Shown: positions 1-9,169, counted from the stretch's first letter. The stretch is DNA of 64,000 nt from Vulcanisaeta souniana JCM 11219 (GCF_026000775.1 NZ_AP026830.1:953056-1017055), one strand, 5' to 3'. The notes: generated from the letters alone by a model not told the origin. Translations and numbers: made by a program.

Positions 1-99
1 TTGTTTTAGTGATTACGTTCAATTATTAATTAATATATCTACGACTGATCCTCAGTTGATCTATGGGTATTGATCTAAACGAGAAGGTTATAATTAATT

Positions 100-131
100 T
101 GGCCTTTTCCCAGCCCAGAAGGGGTGAGGCC
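100..131. repeat. Imperfect inverted repeat (stem-loop)
   Basis: GGCCT at 100-104 pairs with AGGCC at 127-131, and the arms extend inward over TTTTCCC against GGGGTG with one mismatch, leaving a loop of about nine bases. It lies beyond the 3' end of the adenine methyltransferase gene, so it could be a transcript-end structure or part of a small RNA. No C/D boxes or tRNA pattern were found around it. The function is unknown. The rest of 1-172 shows nothing I can name. Confidence 0.35.
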
Positions 132-172
132 TGTTAGTTTTTGCCACCTTACTATTTAGTTGTTCTTAATTT

Positions 173-1738
173 TTACAGTTTATTAATTATAAAGTATTCA
201 TTTATAATATTGTTAATATTATTTATGTTATGCAAATCAATATTAATTATTTTTGATGGTATTGGTATTTCTAGGTAGTCCTCCTCCAGTAATCTTGTCC
301 ATGTTTGTGATATTTTCCTACCGAATACAGTCAGTATTTCCCTGAATATTGTTGAGTTGTACCAGGCCACGATCATTGGGTTATCAGTTCTTATTATGTA
401 GAAGTTCTTTGAGGCGCATAGGGGCTTGCTGCTGTAGTTGGCGATTATCTTGTGCCTTGCTAGGTCCACCTTATCGTGGATGAACACATGACCGAAGGGC
501 ATCTTAGACCTTAACTGCATCCACACATGCCGGTACCACTTATTGCCGAACTTCAGGGCTGGCACTTTCAACTCCTCACCCCACTTAACATACCTTAGCG
601 CGTCACCGCCTGGCTCATCGCTTATAGCGAACACGTAAAACCCAGGGTCCCGAATTAAGACCTCATCCTCGTAATACTCAGGTCTCCTAAGGCACGGTAT
701 CAAGTGTCTCCTTGGTAGCTCCAACTGCTCATTGTTATTGGCAATAACCACGTAGTCGCGGGACTCCTCAATAATCCTCCAGTACCTATTCGGTATGAAG
801 AAGAAGTCTGGGCCGTACATCTCAACGCCCCTGACTATTTCGTGTCTCCCTAGGTAACGTAGTAAACCGTTATCTAGAGCTTCCTCGATTATTGAAATAA
901 GCCTACTTGCTCTATCATAATTAAATAAACTAAGCCAATTCCTATCTGCAAAGGCAGGTAACTTATGTAGCTTCACAGTCCCTATCCTTCTTAAGCTTCC
1001 TTCATAATAGTAAATATTCGTCTCAATGCCTGAGCTATCAATGAAGCTTAATAATCCGTCTCTCTTTTTAATGAAGATTATTAATTCCTTAAAGCCACTA
1101 CCATCGCTAAACGATGGTCCCATCCTATTCTCCACAAGACCAATCACGTCATACCTCAACTTCAACAACCTCTTCACGCCCTCACCCTGCTCCGTGTAAA
1201 AGGTGGACGCTGGTATCACTAGGATTGCATAACCACCATCCCTGAGCACGTGGTCTATTAGGAAGAAGGATAGGACGTGAAGACCCGGGTCCCTTCTAAC
1301 AATGAGTTTTCCGTAACCCATCGAGTCCATCATACTCAGTAACTCATCCCTATTACGCACGAGGTGCCACCTAACGAAGGGTGGGTTCGTAACAATGACA
1401 TCGGCCTTATACCTCCATGCGACCTTAAACGCATCGCCGCAAATAACCTCGACATCGCTGTAGAGCGAGGATAAAATCCTACGGGTTAACTCGCAAGGGC
1501 CTTCATTAATCTCTATTGCCACGACCTTCCTGGGCTTAACAAGGTCATTAATAGCTGATAGGGTAACCCCTGAACCTGCGAAGGGATCCATAATGACACC
1601 CCTCCTATACTCCCCACCCAATTCCTGAAGAAAGTCCCTAATTACGGCTAGGCCGTCACGGTTCGTGTAATACGACGAAGTACCCTTCCTATCCACAGTC
1701 CTCTGAACCTCATATTGCCCATCAATCAAATACATCAA
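173..1738 (-). CDS. Adenine-specific DNA methyltransferase (gamma-class, TaqI-like), orphan
   Basis: Predicted S-adenosylmethionine-dependent DNA N6-adenine methyltransferase. The SAM-binding motif DPFAGSG is at residues 51-57 and the catalytic motif NPPF at 118-121. This order is that of gamma-class enzymes such as M.TaqI. The remaining ~400 residues would hold the target-recognition region. At 521 aa it is longer than a minimal methylase and resembles the large methylases of type IIG or BREX/DISARM-like systems, but no endonuclease motif is visible in it. No restriction gene lies beside it in this window (the window begins just past its 3' end, so a partner further out cannot be excluded). 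The start may be TTG at 1738 or, more likely, the adjacent ATG at 1735. Confidence 0.85.
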   Translation of the reverse strand: MMYLIDGQYEVQRTVDRKGTSSYYTNRDGLAVIRDFLQELGGEYRRGVIMDPFAGSGVTLSAINDLVKPRKVVAIEINEGPCELTRRILSSLYSDVEVICGDAFKVAWRYKADVIVTNPPFVRWHLVRNRDELLSMMDSMGYGKLIVRRDPGLHVLSFFLIDHVLRDGGYAILVIPASTFYTEQGEGVKRLLKLRYDVIGLVENRMGPSFSDGSGFKELIIFIKKRDGLLSFIDSSGIETNIYYYEGSLRRIGTVKLHKLPAFADRNWLSLFNYDRASRLISIIEEALDNGLLRYLGRHEIVRGVEMYGPDFFFIPNRYWRIIEESRDYVVIANNNEQLELPRRHLIPCLRRPEYYEDEVLIRDPGFYVFAISDEPGGDALRYVKWGEELKVPALKFGNKWYRHVWMQLRSKMPFGHVFIHDKVDLARHKIIANYSSKPLCASKNFYIIRTDNPMIVAWYNSTIFREILTVFGRKISQTWTRLLEEDYLEIPIPSKIINIDLHNINNINNIINEYFIINKL

Positions 1739-1879
1739 TCCACCCCATCCTCAGTTTTCCATAAAATCCTTAGGTTTAGTTTTATAGTTACATTGTATTT
1801 AAAGTCCATCCTTTAGGGCGTAATGGGGTCAGGGTAAAAATCTATTGAAATGAATTAACTCCATAACCTAGGCCATGGA

Positions 1880-2611
1880 CTACCCAAGGTTAAGTAACAT
1901 GAGTATATGGATGAAGTCAGTATTGCTCCTAGTAGCTTTATACCTCCTGATGGCGTTGCGTAATTCATCGAAGTTTATGTTCACGCCTATGACTGACCTA
2001 ACGCGACTCTGAATGAATCCTTTACCCATTATTAAGGCGTTTATTAATTGAGCAACATTACTAACCCTACTGTTCAGGCTGGCGCTTTCGAAGTCAATTA
2101 TGTACGCCTTACTGCCATTAATGATTATATGGTCCTGAGGCCTACTTAACTCATTATGTGCCAGGCCGATGGAGTCTAATTTACGGCATTGCCAAAGCAA
2201 GTCCCTGAGGATTACCCTTAATTCACCTGGGCTTGCCGTAATTACGTACTTTTGTATGGGCAGTCCATTTATTAGCTCCATGATCAACACATTGTCTGCG
2301 TAATCAATTATCCTAGGGCCAACACCTACGGAGTTGGCGAGCCTTAGGTAATTACCCTCATTTAGTAGGTTTGGTCTTGGTGAGTCAAAGCGCCTGATCT
2401 TGCAGGCGTAGTGGTCATAATCAATGCGGCACTTAAACACGAAGCTATTCTGGCCCTTGCCCAATAATCTAACGCCCATGAATTCAACGCCTCCGTCACT
2501 AAGGATCTCTGTAACGCCTAACTTCGATAACTCACTCAGTACTAGGTTTAGATAATTCCCTGGGCAATTAATACGTTCGCAAACCCTAACAAGAATATTG
2601 TAATTGTTCAT
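1880..2611 (-). CDS. Predicted serine/threonine protein kinase, RIO-like (COG2112 type)
   Basis: A compact 243-aa protein with recognisable kinase landmarks: a glycine-rich loop GKGQNSF near residues 51-57, a candidate ATP lysine K71, a hinge MELING at 111-116, a catalytic loop beginning HNEL at 152-155, and DFE at 173-175 in place of DFG. The usual HxD aspartate reads Glu, which I recall as typical of the archaeal COG2112 kinases rather than a sign of decay. About 45 N-terminal residues precede the kinase fold. The substrate is unknown. The gene stands alone, reading away from the small RNA candidate at 2648-2716. Confidence 0.7.
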   Translation of the reverse strand: MNNYNILVRVCERINCPGNYLNLVLSELSKLGVTEILSDGGVEFMGVRLLGKGQNSFVFKCRIDYDHYACKIRRFDSPRPNLLNEGNYLRLANSVGVGPRIIDYADNVLIMELINGLPIQKYVITASPGELRVILRDLLWQCRKLDSIGLAHNELSRPQDHIIINGSKAYIIDFESASLNSRVSNVAQLINALIMGKGFIQSRVRSVIGVNINFDELRNAIRRYKATRSNTDFIHILMLLNLG

Positions 2612-2647
2612 CTAAATAACTTAATTAATGCATTAAATATAAGCAAA

Positions 2648-2716
2648 CCCAGCTGATGAGTAAGACAGGCCTCTGAGACTAAGTAAATGATGAGGAACTC
2701 GGGTATTCCTGACGAT
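2648..2716 (+). ncRNA. Candidate C/D box sRNA
   Basis: Four boxes occur in correct order between two genes: box C as cTGATGA (TGATGA at 2654-2659), D' CTGA at 2673-2676, C' ATGATGA at 2687-2693 and D CTGA at 2709-2712. The intervals that would be guides are 13 nt (2660-2672) and 15 nt (2694-2708). The D'-C' spacer is 10 nt, longer than usual. A/T-rich TATA-like sequence lies at 2622-2641. Archaeal C/D sRNAs direct 2'-O-methylation of rRNA or tRNA; the targets were not determined. Confidence 0.6.
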
Positions 2717-2754
2717 TTTCCCTTAATAAACAAGCAACCAGCACTTAATGATTA

Positions 2755-3462
2755 ATGGATTTAATAATCTATGTACCAAGGATTGAGGCCTCAATGCCTA
2801 TGCTTAGGAATGTACTCATGATGGTTGTTAAACGCTATAAGTCCTTATCATTACCATTACCACGGGAATTCTGCAGATTGGCCGTAATAAATCCCAACGA
2901 TACCATTAAACTCCTCAGGGAGTTTGGGGGTTCATTCACTAGGCTTCTTGGTTGGGTACCCAAATTCCTACGGGAGATCATGGTCACTGAGCCGTCGGCA
3001 GTGCTTAACTGCTATGGTAGCATTGACAGGTTTAGGAGGTCTGTGGATATGGGTGTTAGCATCGCCAAGTTAATAATTAGGTATAGGTTGAGTGGTAAGG
3101 TTGATTATGGGGATTGGCTAAGGTTGTTTGAGGACATGGCCAGTACAGACCTTTTGGTTCAGCCTGATCAACCTGCCGTTGTAGTTGATGACTATGTACA
3201 ATTTCTGGAGAATACCGCCAAATCAAGTAATGTAGTTTTATTGGGTCCCTTGGTGCCGACCCCCATTGATTTAATGGTGCTTATATCAAGTGGTAGATTG
3301 AGTAATAATTACTTGGCAAGTGTTGTGAATTACATTATTAACTACATTGGGGATTACGTGGTCACGAGTAGGGACCTAACGGAGGCGCTTCTACGACTCA
3401 TTAGTGACCAGGAATATATCAATTTCGTGAGGTCGACAGGCCTTCCGATAATCATGAATTAG
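2755..3462 (+). CDS. Hypothetical cytoplasmic protein
   Basis: A 235-aa protein with no signal peptide or clear membrane segment. It alternates hydrophobic helices with short strands, and I recognise no catalytic motif. Leucine, isoleucine and valine are abundant, with an aspartate pair near residue 145. The last four bases overlap the end of the convergent ferredoxin gene, an arrangement seen repeatedly in this window. The reading frame has normal composition for the region, so it is probably a real lineage-specific gene, but no function can be given. Confidence 0.6.
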   Translation: MDLIIYVPRIEASMPMLRNVLMMVVKRYKSLSLPLPREFCRLAVINPNDTIKLLREFGGSFTRLLGWVPKFLREIMVTEPSAVLNCYGSIDRFRRSVDMGVSIAKLIIRYRLSGKVDYGDWLRLFEDMASTDLLVQPDQPAVVVDDYVQFLENTAKSSNVVLLGPLVPTPIDLMVLISSGRLSNNYLASVVNYIINYIGDYVVTSRDLTEALLRLISDQEYINFVRSTGLPIIMN

Positions 3463-3662
3463 TACTGAATAGGTATTACCTTAATTGCTGAGTATGGGCA
3501 GTTGTCTTGGCAGGAGTAGCATCCTGAACATAGGGATTCATTGAGGACATAGGCCCTTTCCCTTAATTTACCTGCCAACACGCCCTTTGGGCATGCCGTC
3601 CAGCATATACCGCATCCAATGCAGTTATTCAGGACTTCAATCTTCATCCTAAGCCTAATCAC
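3459..3662 (-). CDS. Small 2x[4Fe-4S] ferredoxin-type protein
   Basis: Two ferredoxin motifs are clear: CIGCGICWTACP followed by CSGCYSCQDNCP, each CxxCxxCxxxCP, so the protein should bind two [4Fe-4S] clusters and carry electrons in the cytoplasm. A longer frame exists up to 3716, but TTTAAA lies only about 26 nt upstream of a GTG at 3662, fitting a leaderless start there; the ATG at 3647 is the other choice. That gives about 63-68 aa, a normal size for archaeal polyferredoxin-like carriers. It overlaps the convergent 2755-3462 gene by four bases. The redox partner is unknown. Confidence 0.85.
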   Translation of the reverse strand: MIRLRMKIEVLNNCIGCGICWTACPKGVLAGKLRERAYVLNESLCSGCYSCQDNCPYSAIKVIPIQY

Positions 3663-3760
3663 GGGAAAAATACCATGGGCGTGGTTTAAATAATTATTTC
3701 GTTTGTTCATAGACACAATGCTTTTAAGACCTTACTTACTCAATCGTCGAGGGGATCTTT

Positions 3761-5230
3761 ATTGCCAGACTACAAGTCATTAAGTCTGGGGAAAGGAGAC
3801 CTAGAGAGAAGTGGAGGAACTTTACTGACTGGTTTAACTGGGTTATAATGGAGACTGAGGTTTATGACTTTAGGTACCCAGTGAAGGGTGCGTATGTCTG
3901 GAGACCATATGGTGTGAAAATCAGGAGGTTGGTTGAGTCCTACATTAGGTTTGTCCATGACGAGACGGGCCATCAGGAGGTCTTATTCCCTGTCTTTATA
4001 CCTTACGAGTTTCTCGCAAAGGAGAGCGAGCACATTAGGGGATTTGAGAGCGAGGTTTTCTGGGTTAGTAAGGGTGGTGCCAGTGAGGAGAGACTTGTGT
4101 TGAGACCGACCAGTGAGACTGCAATGATGCCCATGTTCAAGCTATGGATTAAGGACCACACGGATCTACCTTTCAAGGCATATCAGATAGTTAGTGTATT
4201 TAGAGCCGAGACTAAGGCCACAAGGCCCATGATTAGGCTCAGGGAAATATCAATGTTTAAGGAGGCACACACGGCGCATGCGGATAGGGAAGACGCAGAG
4301 AAACAAGTTAGAGAAGCGGTGGAGATCTACAGGAAAATCTTTGATTACTTGAGTGTACCTTACCTAATTAGCCAAAGGCCCGAGTGGGATAAGTTCGCTG
4401 GCGCAGTCTATACGATAGCCTTCGACACCGTGATGCCCGATGGTAAAACAATGCAGATAGGCACCGTTCATTACCTCGGCACCAACTTCTCAAGGGTTTT
4501 CGACGTTAAGTACCTAACGCCAAATGGTGATTGGGAGTATGTGCACACAACGAGTTATGGAATATCCGAGAGGGTCATTGCGGCAATGATCGCAATCCAC
4601 GGCGACGATAAGGGACTTGCGCTACCGCCCAACGTAGCGCCAATACAAGTGGTTATAGTCCCCATAATGTATAAGGGAAGTGAGGAGGCGATCCTAAGGG
4701 AGACCAAGGCGATACAGGAGGAACTCATTGCGTCAAGCGTCAGGGTTAAGGTCGATGATAGGATCGACAGGACGCCTGGATGGAAGTATAATTACTGGGA
4801 AATGATGGGTGTGCCCTTAAGGATAGAGATCGGCCCTAAGGACATAGAGAATAGGCAAGTTGTGCTTGCCAGGAGGGATACCCTGGAGAAATACGTGGTC
4901 CCACGTAACGAGCTCATCGAGTCCGTCAGGGAATTGCTAAGAAGAATTAACGATGATTTAAGGGAATCATCGTGGTCATACCTTAGGTCAATGACGACCA
5001 AGGCCACCACTATTGAGGAGGCCAAGAGGAGGCTTGATGAGGGTGGTGTTGTTGAGGTTCCATGGAGTGGTGATAATGATTGCGGGATGAGGATCCAGCA
5101 ATTACTTGATGCAGATGCATTGGGGAAACCCATGGATGAGGATGCGACTAGGGAAGTTGGTGGTTTAAGGGATCTGGCGTGTAATGATAAGCAGGCGAAT
5201 TATTGGTTAAGGGTCTCGAGAAGGTACTAA
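3761..5230 (+). CDS. proS: Prolyl-tRNA synthetase
   Basis: Class II synthetase that charges tRNA-Pro. The archaeal/eukaryotic-type core is plain: RPTSETAM (motif 2 region), the [15 protein letters not shown] block, the HGDDKGL and [10 protein letters not shown] segments that begin the anticodon-binding domain, and a C-terminal extension ending in Tyr. The first in-frame ATG is at 3848, but the frame is open upstream back to a stop at 3725-3727, and its translation continues the family's N-terminal helix ([10 protein letters not shown] just before that ATG, matching DFSEWYLEVI in Thermus ProRS). No in-frame ATG, GTG or TTG exists there; ATT at 3761, preceded by GAGGGGAT, is the best candidate. 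A TTG at 3762 is out of frame. The product is certain, the start is not. Confidence 0.96.
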   Translation: MARLQVIKSGERRPREKWRNFTDWFNWVIMETEVYDFRYPVKGAYVWRPYGVKIRRLVESYIRFVHDETGHQEVLFPVFIPYEFLAKESEHIRGFESEVFWVSKGGASEERLVLRPTSETAMMPMFKLWIKDHTDLPFKAYQIVSVFRAETKATRPMIRLREISMFKEAHTAHADREDAEKQVREAVEIYRKIFDYLSVPYLISQRPEWDKFAGAVYTIAFDTVMPDGKTMQIGTVHYLGTNFSRVFDVKYLTPNGDWEYVHTTSYGISERVIAAMIAIHGDDKGLALPPNVAPIQVVIVPIMYKGSEEAILRETKAIQEELIASSVRVKVDDRIDRTPGWKYNYWEMMGVPLRIEIGPKDIENRQVVLARRDTLEKYVVPRNELIESVRELLRRINDDLRESSWSYLRSMTTKATTIEEAKRRLDEGGVVEVPWSGDNDCGMRIQQLLDADALGKPMDEDATREVGGLRDLACNDKQANYWLRVSRRY

Positions 5231-5267
5231 GTTAAAACTTTTAATAATTCGCGAACTAAATGACTTG

Positions 5268-6023
5268 ATGAAGACCACGTTATTGATTGCTGTGATCCTC
5301 ATATTAATAGTGGTCGCTGTCGCAGTTACATACCTAGCGGTATCAATCAATGAAAGCCCTGAATCAGCACTCTTAAATGCTAAGAAATTATTGTCGAGGA
5401 ATGTCACGTTAACGTACAATTTCATGGCTAGTTCGATGTTTATAATTAATAACAATGTATTTCCAGGCATATCAGGTATTCCATTTCAGACAGGACCCTT
5501 GACGGGCACCATTACAATTTCCAGAACACCAATGAGCGATGCGACTGTGATAAACGGTACATTGACATTCAGGCATTTCATAGGGGGTATTAACTTTAAC
5601 TTGGTGCTTTGGAAGTACGATAATGAACTCTGTTATGCGACGGAATTTAACTTCATGGGACATCAAACAGCTACTCATTGTGCACCTTACGTAAACCTTA
5701 CTAAATACATTATGCTTACTCTGAATGAAAGTAAGTATGTAGGAAAGGGGGCCTGGCATGGTAAAACAACTTACTGCTTCACGGCATTAATAACATTAAC
5801 GTCAACCCAGGGTGAGTTGCAGGGAATACCCATTGCCATGAATGTTACTAAACTATGTGTCTTAAGTAATGGTGTACCAACCAACATAACAATATACCTA
5901 TACCCAATGTATCAGGGTAGGCTCAGTAACATGGTCATGAATATAAACATGACACTGCTTAGTTACTCATTTACATTCAATCAATATAGATTCTCACAAA
6001 TAACAAAGGGACTTATACCATGA
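5268..6023 (+). CDS. Exported single-anchor protein, four-cysteine family (paralogue of the gene at 34870-35649)
   Basis: An N-terminal hydrophobic segment (about residues 3-25) is followed by an extracellular domain rich in Asn-x-Thr/Ser sequons. Four cysteines fall in two pairs: one pair mid-protein (LCYATE and THC) and one near the C terminus (TYCF and LCVLSNGVP). The same pattern is present in the product of 34870-35649, so the two are probably paralogues with two disulfides. A TATA-like CTTTTAAT at 5238-5245 lies about 26 nt from the ATG at 5268, so a leaderless start there is chosen over the TTG at 5265. The function is unknown; a surface or solute-binding role is a guess. Confidence 0.7.
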   Translation: MKTTLLIAVILILIVVAVAVTYLAVSINESPESALLNAKKLLSRNVTLTYNFMASSMFIINNNVFPGISGIPFQTGPLTGTITISRTPMSDATVINGTLTFRHFIGGINFNLVLWKYDNELCYATEFNFMGHQTATHCAPYVNLTKYIMLTLNESKYVGKGAWHGKTTYCFTALITLTSTQGELQGIPIAMNVTKLCVLSNGVPTNITIYLYPMYQGRLSNMVMNINMTLLSYSFTFNQYRFSQITKGLIP

Positions 6024-6667
6024 ACCGCTATATCCTTCAATGAAGCCTCAAGGAATCACTGCATCGATCAAATTAATTCTCATTAAAGTGTCTTTCAATC
6101 ATGGGTATTGATATGTCAGTATGAATAAGAAGCTTTCCTCAACGCCATAGTTAGTCCTAATCACAGATCCGCCAAGGCGTGGGTGTATGGAGTAAAGGTT
6201 GGAGGCGGTATTGATGGCTATGGTGAAGGGGTAAAGCCTGCGCCGGAGGTATGTATTCAATGATACATGGATTAAAGCCTTCAATCCTCATACCGCAATC
6301 GTTACCATTTATACGACAGGAATGATACATAGCCATTATATATTACGAACTCCGTAATTAGGGGCCATACACCATTTAACTAATTTTATAACTCTACGTA
6401 GGCCATCATGAATATTATTAGAAAGAATAATTGAAAGACGGAGATAATTAATAATTATTAACCAAGCAACCTGACCCAGTAACATGTTCAGTGGAGGTTA
6501 CTGGCATTAACGTAGACGTCATAACGTTGAATAAAACCCAGGTTAGGACTATAATGAATAAAGTTATCATATAACCGGTAAGGTTTATGGGTGTAGATAT
6601 TAGTTTTAAGTATGGTTCGCCCAAGCATAGATCATTAAATAGGCCCCCTTTAAATAAGTGCTTTACA
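6024..6667. other. Gene-free region of ~640 bases, possible gene remnants
   Basis: No convincing gene was found. A 61-codon frame on the minus strand (6099-6284) has no recognisable features. Short stretches on the plus strand read like coding sequence: from GTG near 6492 for about 27 codons to a stop, and again near 6585-6660. Together they could be remains of a decayed gene, but the evidence is only their composition. No tRNA, C/D box or repeat pattern was seen. Confidence 0.3.
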
Positions 6668-7387
6668 TTAGGGTAATGAATTACCTTGGCTAAACTTATT
6701 ACTTATGGCCTTGAGTATCTTTGTTGTACTGCAAAGTGGGCAATCCACATAGTCATTAAACCTAATGACTTCCATATTGCCTAAACCCCTCTTTCTCAAT
6801 TCCTCCCTTAATGAATCTTCATTAAAGGGTTGATTTGGGCCAAGCAGTATTATGTTTGGTCTCTCCTCCTCAACAACCCTAAACATGTCATCCTCATAGC
6901 CAAGCCTAGCCTTATGGACATAAACAATGTTTCTCACAACCTCTAGCCTTTGGTCTTCGGGAATTACAATATCCCTACCCTTAATCCTCTTGACCGTTGA
7001 GTCACGGGCAATCACGGCAACGACTCGGCCAAGGGTCCAGGCATGCCTTAAATATGCTATATGTCCTGGATGGATTATTTCGAAGGTGCCGGCGACAAAT
7101 ACCTTATTTTGGGATTTCCTGATAAGATCACTGGTTTTGTCCCAGTTGAAGTGAGCAATACCAAGGATCCTCAGGGCATCCAGTAAGCCCTCTGCGTATG
7201 CTATTGTTGCTAGTGCATTAAATTGATCGCCCCTGGATAGGTGGTACATGGAGTCCTTTAGGTATGCCCTCGCTATATCGATAACCTCATTCTTAATGCC
7301 CTCCCTATCAATTTGGTCAAGTGCATTTGCCACATTCCTTATGTAGGCATCGATCTTGGCCATTGGGTCTATCGAATCCATGGTCAT
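6668..7387 (-). CDS. ribL: FAD synthetase-type nucleotidyltransferase with N-terminal DUF357 domain
   Basis: Two domains are visible. Residues ~10-80 match the helical DUF357 domain (SRGDQFNALATIAYAEGLLDALR). Residues ~95-235 form a cytidylyltransferase-fold domain with GTFEIIHPGH at 100-109 (the family's nucleotide-binding HxGH motif), and a C-terminal CPLCSTTKIL like that of archaeal RibL. RibL transfers AMP from ATP to FMN to make FAD. Free RibL is about 150 aa; the fusion with DUF357 explains the 239 aa. The gene stands alone. The substrate is inferred from the family; a glycerol-3-phosphate cytidylyltransferase is the main alternative. Confidence 0.82.
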   Translation of the reverse strand: MTMDSIDPMAKIDAYIRNVANALDQIDREGIKNEVIDIARAYLKDSMYHLSRGDQFNALATIAYAEGLLDALRILGIAHFNWDKTSDLIRKSQNKVFVAGTFEIIHPGHIAYLRHAWTLGRVVAVIARDSTVKRIKGRDIVIPEDQRLEVVRNIVYVHKARLGYEDDMFRVVEEERPNIILLGPNQPFNEDSLREELRKRGLGNMEVIRFNDYVDCPLCSTTKILKAISNKFSQGNSLP

Positions 7388-7486
7388 TACGTAGTGCTTA
7401 ATTCCCTTAGGTTAATAAGTCTTCTAATATGGTAGACGATGAGTTAAATGGTATGGTTTAACAGTAATGACCAAGAATAGTAAGTT

Positions 7487-7996
7487 TCATTCCCTAAGTG
7501 TTTCTAGGGATATGAAGGTTTTTGTGTCTTCAATGCCCTCCATTAGACTTAGTACGCGTAGTATGTCATTGACATTAACCTCCCTGGTTATCAGTATTAG
7601 GTCGTAGTCGCCGGAAACCCTGTAGGCCTTCTCGATAGGTAATTCCTTAACCTTTTCATATATTATCGTCCTATACCTAGGCTGCACCTTAACCAATATC
7701 ACGGCCTCATTGGAGCTCATCCTTAGTACCCTAAGTGCCTTATCCGTTACATCAACGAACTCACGGCCAGTCCTTATTAAGCCGAAGTCCTTGAGCTTCT
7801 TAAGGTGAACACTGAGTGCCTGTCTAGTCATTCCAAGCTCCCTGGCTAATTCATCCTGATCCGCGTATACCGTGTATACCTTAAGCGGGACAGCCTTCTT
7901 AAGTAGGTACTGAAGAACCTGGAGTTGTCTCTCTGTTAATTGCCTCTCAATTTCCGCAGGTGTAACCTCTCCACTTGATGTGGTTATGGAAGTCAT
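7487..7996 (-). CDS. Lrp/AsnC-family transcriptional regulator
   Basis: The N-terminal winged helix-turn-helix (about residues 17-75, with QDELARELGMTRQALSVHLKKLKDFGLI) is followed by a RAM/AsnC-type ligand domain (about 90-165, with VSGDYDLILITREVNVNDILR). Proteins of this kind form dimers or octamers and sense amino acids or related small molecules. It stands alone between the FAD synthetase and cobamide genes. The A/T-rich upstream gap (7997-8176) is where autoregulatory sites would lie, but no clear palindrome was identified. Confidence 0.88.
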   Translation of the reverse strand: MTSITTSSGEVTPAEIERQLTERQLQVLQYLLKKAVPLKVYTVYADQDELARELGMTRQALSVHLKKLKDFGLIRTGREFVDVTDKALRVLRMSSNEAVILVKVQPRYRTIIYEKVKELPIEKAYRVSGDYDLILITREVNVNDILRVLSLMEGIEDTKTFISLETLRE

Positions 7997-8176
7997 AGTA
8001 ATCTACCAAAATCAACATATAACACTAGTATAAAAAGGTTATTCCTAAATATTATATGTGGACCATCAAAAAACTTACCGTAAAAAATAAAGTCAATTAA
8101 TTACATAATAGTCAATAATCTGATCTTTACTTAATGTGGAATATAAAAATCAATTAATTAATTTAAGGAATCCCTC

Positions 8177-9169
8177 CTATATAAATAGAGATACTAGGAG
8201 TACTCTAATCGTCAATGTTATTAAAATTATTGCCAATGAGATGATTATCGATGCGTCAAATAATTTAATTGCCAGCCACAGTGAGGTGGCGCTGGGACTC
8301 TGCGCATTATTATTAACCCTGTATACACCGACCTTTTCCAATATTATGTTTAACGCACCTGCAAAGGACGCCATGGGCCAGCCTGAATTGGTGCTCCTAA
8401 CTCTATTGTGCTCAAGAATGGCTGTCTTCATACTGTCCTTCCAGTCTAGGCCGATTATTGCTGACGCAGTCATGATTATCACTGAGGATAACCTGGCCGG
8501 TACATAATTCACTATGGTATCCATTTTTGCGGAGAACCAACCAACGCGTTCATACGGCCATCCCTTATAACCCACCATTGAGTCCATGGTGTTAGAAAGC
8601 CTTTGTAGTAATGCACCAGGTAAGCCGAACAATGCGAAGTAGAATAGTGGTGAAAGGAAGCCGTCTACAAAGGACTCAGCAAGGCTTTCTATGACTGCCG
8701 ACACCAGGTGTTGGTAATCCAACTCCCAAACGTTTCTTCTAACTATCTCCTGGGTTAATGCACGGGCATCATTTAAGTTCCCTAACTCAACTTTCCTTAG
8801 TATTTCCCTGGCGTAGTTTCTCATGAGCTTTATTGAAAACGTTAATTTCAGAAAATATGCATAAATTACGATACCAATTATAGTGTTTACCATGATTAAT
8901 AAACGCGGTATTAAGTAGAAAGCGATCATAATTGGAATTACCGATATGAACCACAGAAAAATGCCATAAAATCTACCGTAAGGCCTAAATAACTTATAGG
9001 ATATCCTTCCACAGAGAATCACTGGGTGAATATTCATGAGAATGCCCTTAGGTTCACCAAACACTAAATCAATCAGTACCGAGGTCAGTAGTATGGCCGC
9101 GTAATACTGTATCAATACCTCAGCGCTCCCCATAGTCATCTCACAGGCCTTGTATTCCTCACTAACCAA
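8177..9169 (-). CDS. cbiB: Adenosylcobinamide-phosphate synthase (CbiB/CobD)
   Basis: Integral membrane enzyme that joins an aminopropanol phosphate to adenosylcobyric acid in cobamide synthesis. Family signatures are clear: DLVFGEPKG and HPVILCGR near the N terminus, then ESLAESFVDGFLSPLFYFALFGLPGALLQ interrupted by further membrane segments, NTMDSMVGYK, and AGWFSAK-like and SGWPMASFAGAL blocks. Its length (330 aa) and several hydrophobic helices are normal for the family. The 5' end overlaps the upstream chelatase-like gene by 34 bases, so the two are probably cotranscribed. Cobyric acid synthase, the preceding step, is at 22375-23880. Confidence 0.95.
   Translation of the reverse strand: MVSEEYKACEMTMGSAEVLIQYYAAILLTSVLIDLVFGEPKGILMNIHPVILCGRISYKLFRPYGRFYGIFLWFISVIPIMIAFYLIPRLLIMVNTIIGIVIYAYFLKLTFSIKLMRNYAREILRKVELGNLNDARALTQEIVRRNVWELDYQHLVSAVIESLAESFVDGFLSPLFYFALFGLPGALLQRLSNTMDSMVGYKGWPYERVGWFSAKMDTIVNYVPARLSSVIIMTASAIIGLDWKDSMKTAILEHNRVRSTNSGWPMASFAGALNIILEKVGVYRVNNNAQSPSATSLWLAIKLFDASIIISLAIILITLTIRVLLVSLFI

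Noticed and set aside
4792-5133. Open frame on the minus strand inside prolyl-tRNA synthetase
   Set aside because: Shadow of a conserved gene; the composition is serine/leucine rich with no motif or start signals.
6099-6284. A 61-codon minus-strand frame in the 6.0-6.7 kb gap
   Set aside because: No start signal, motif or compositional support; kept only as part of the gap description.
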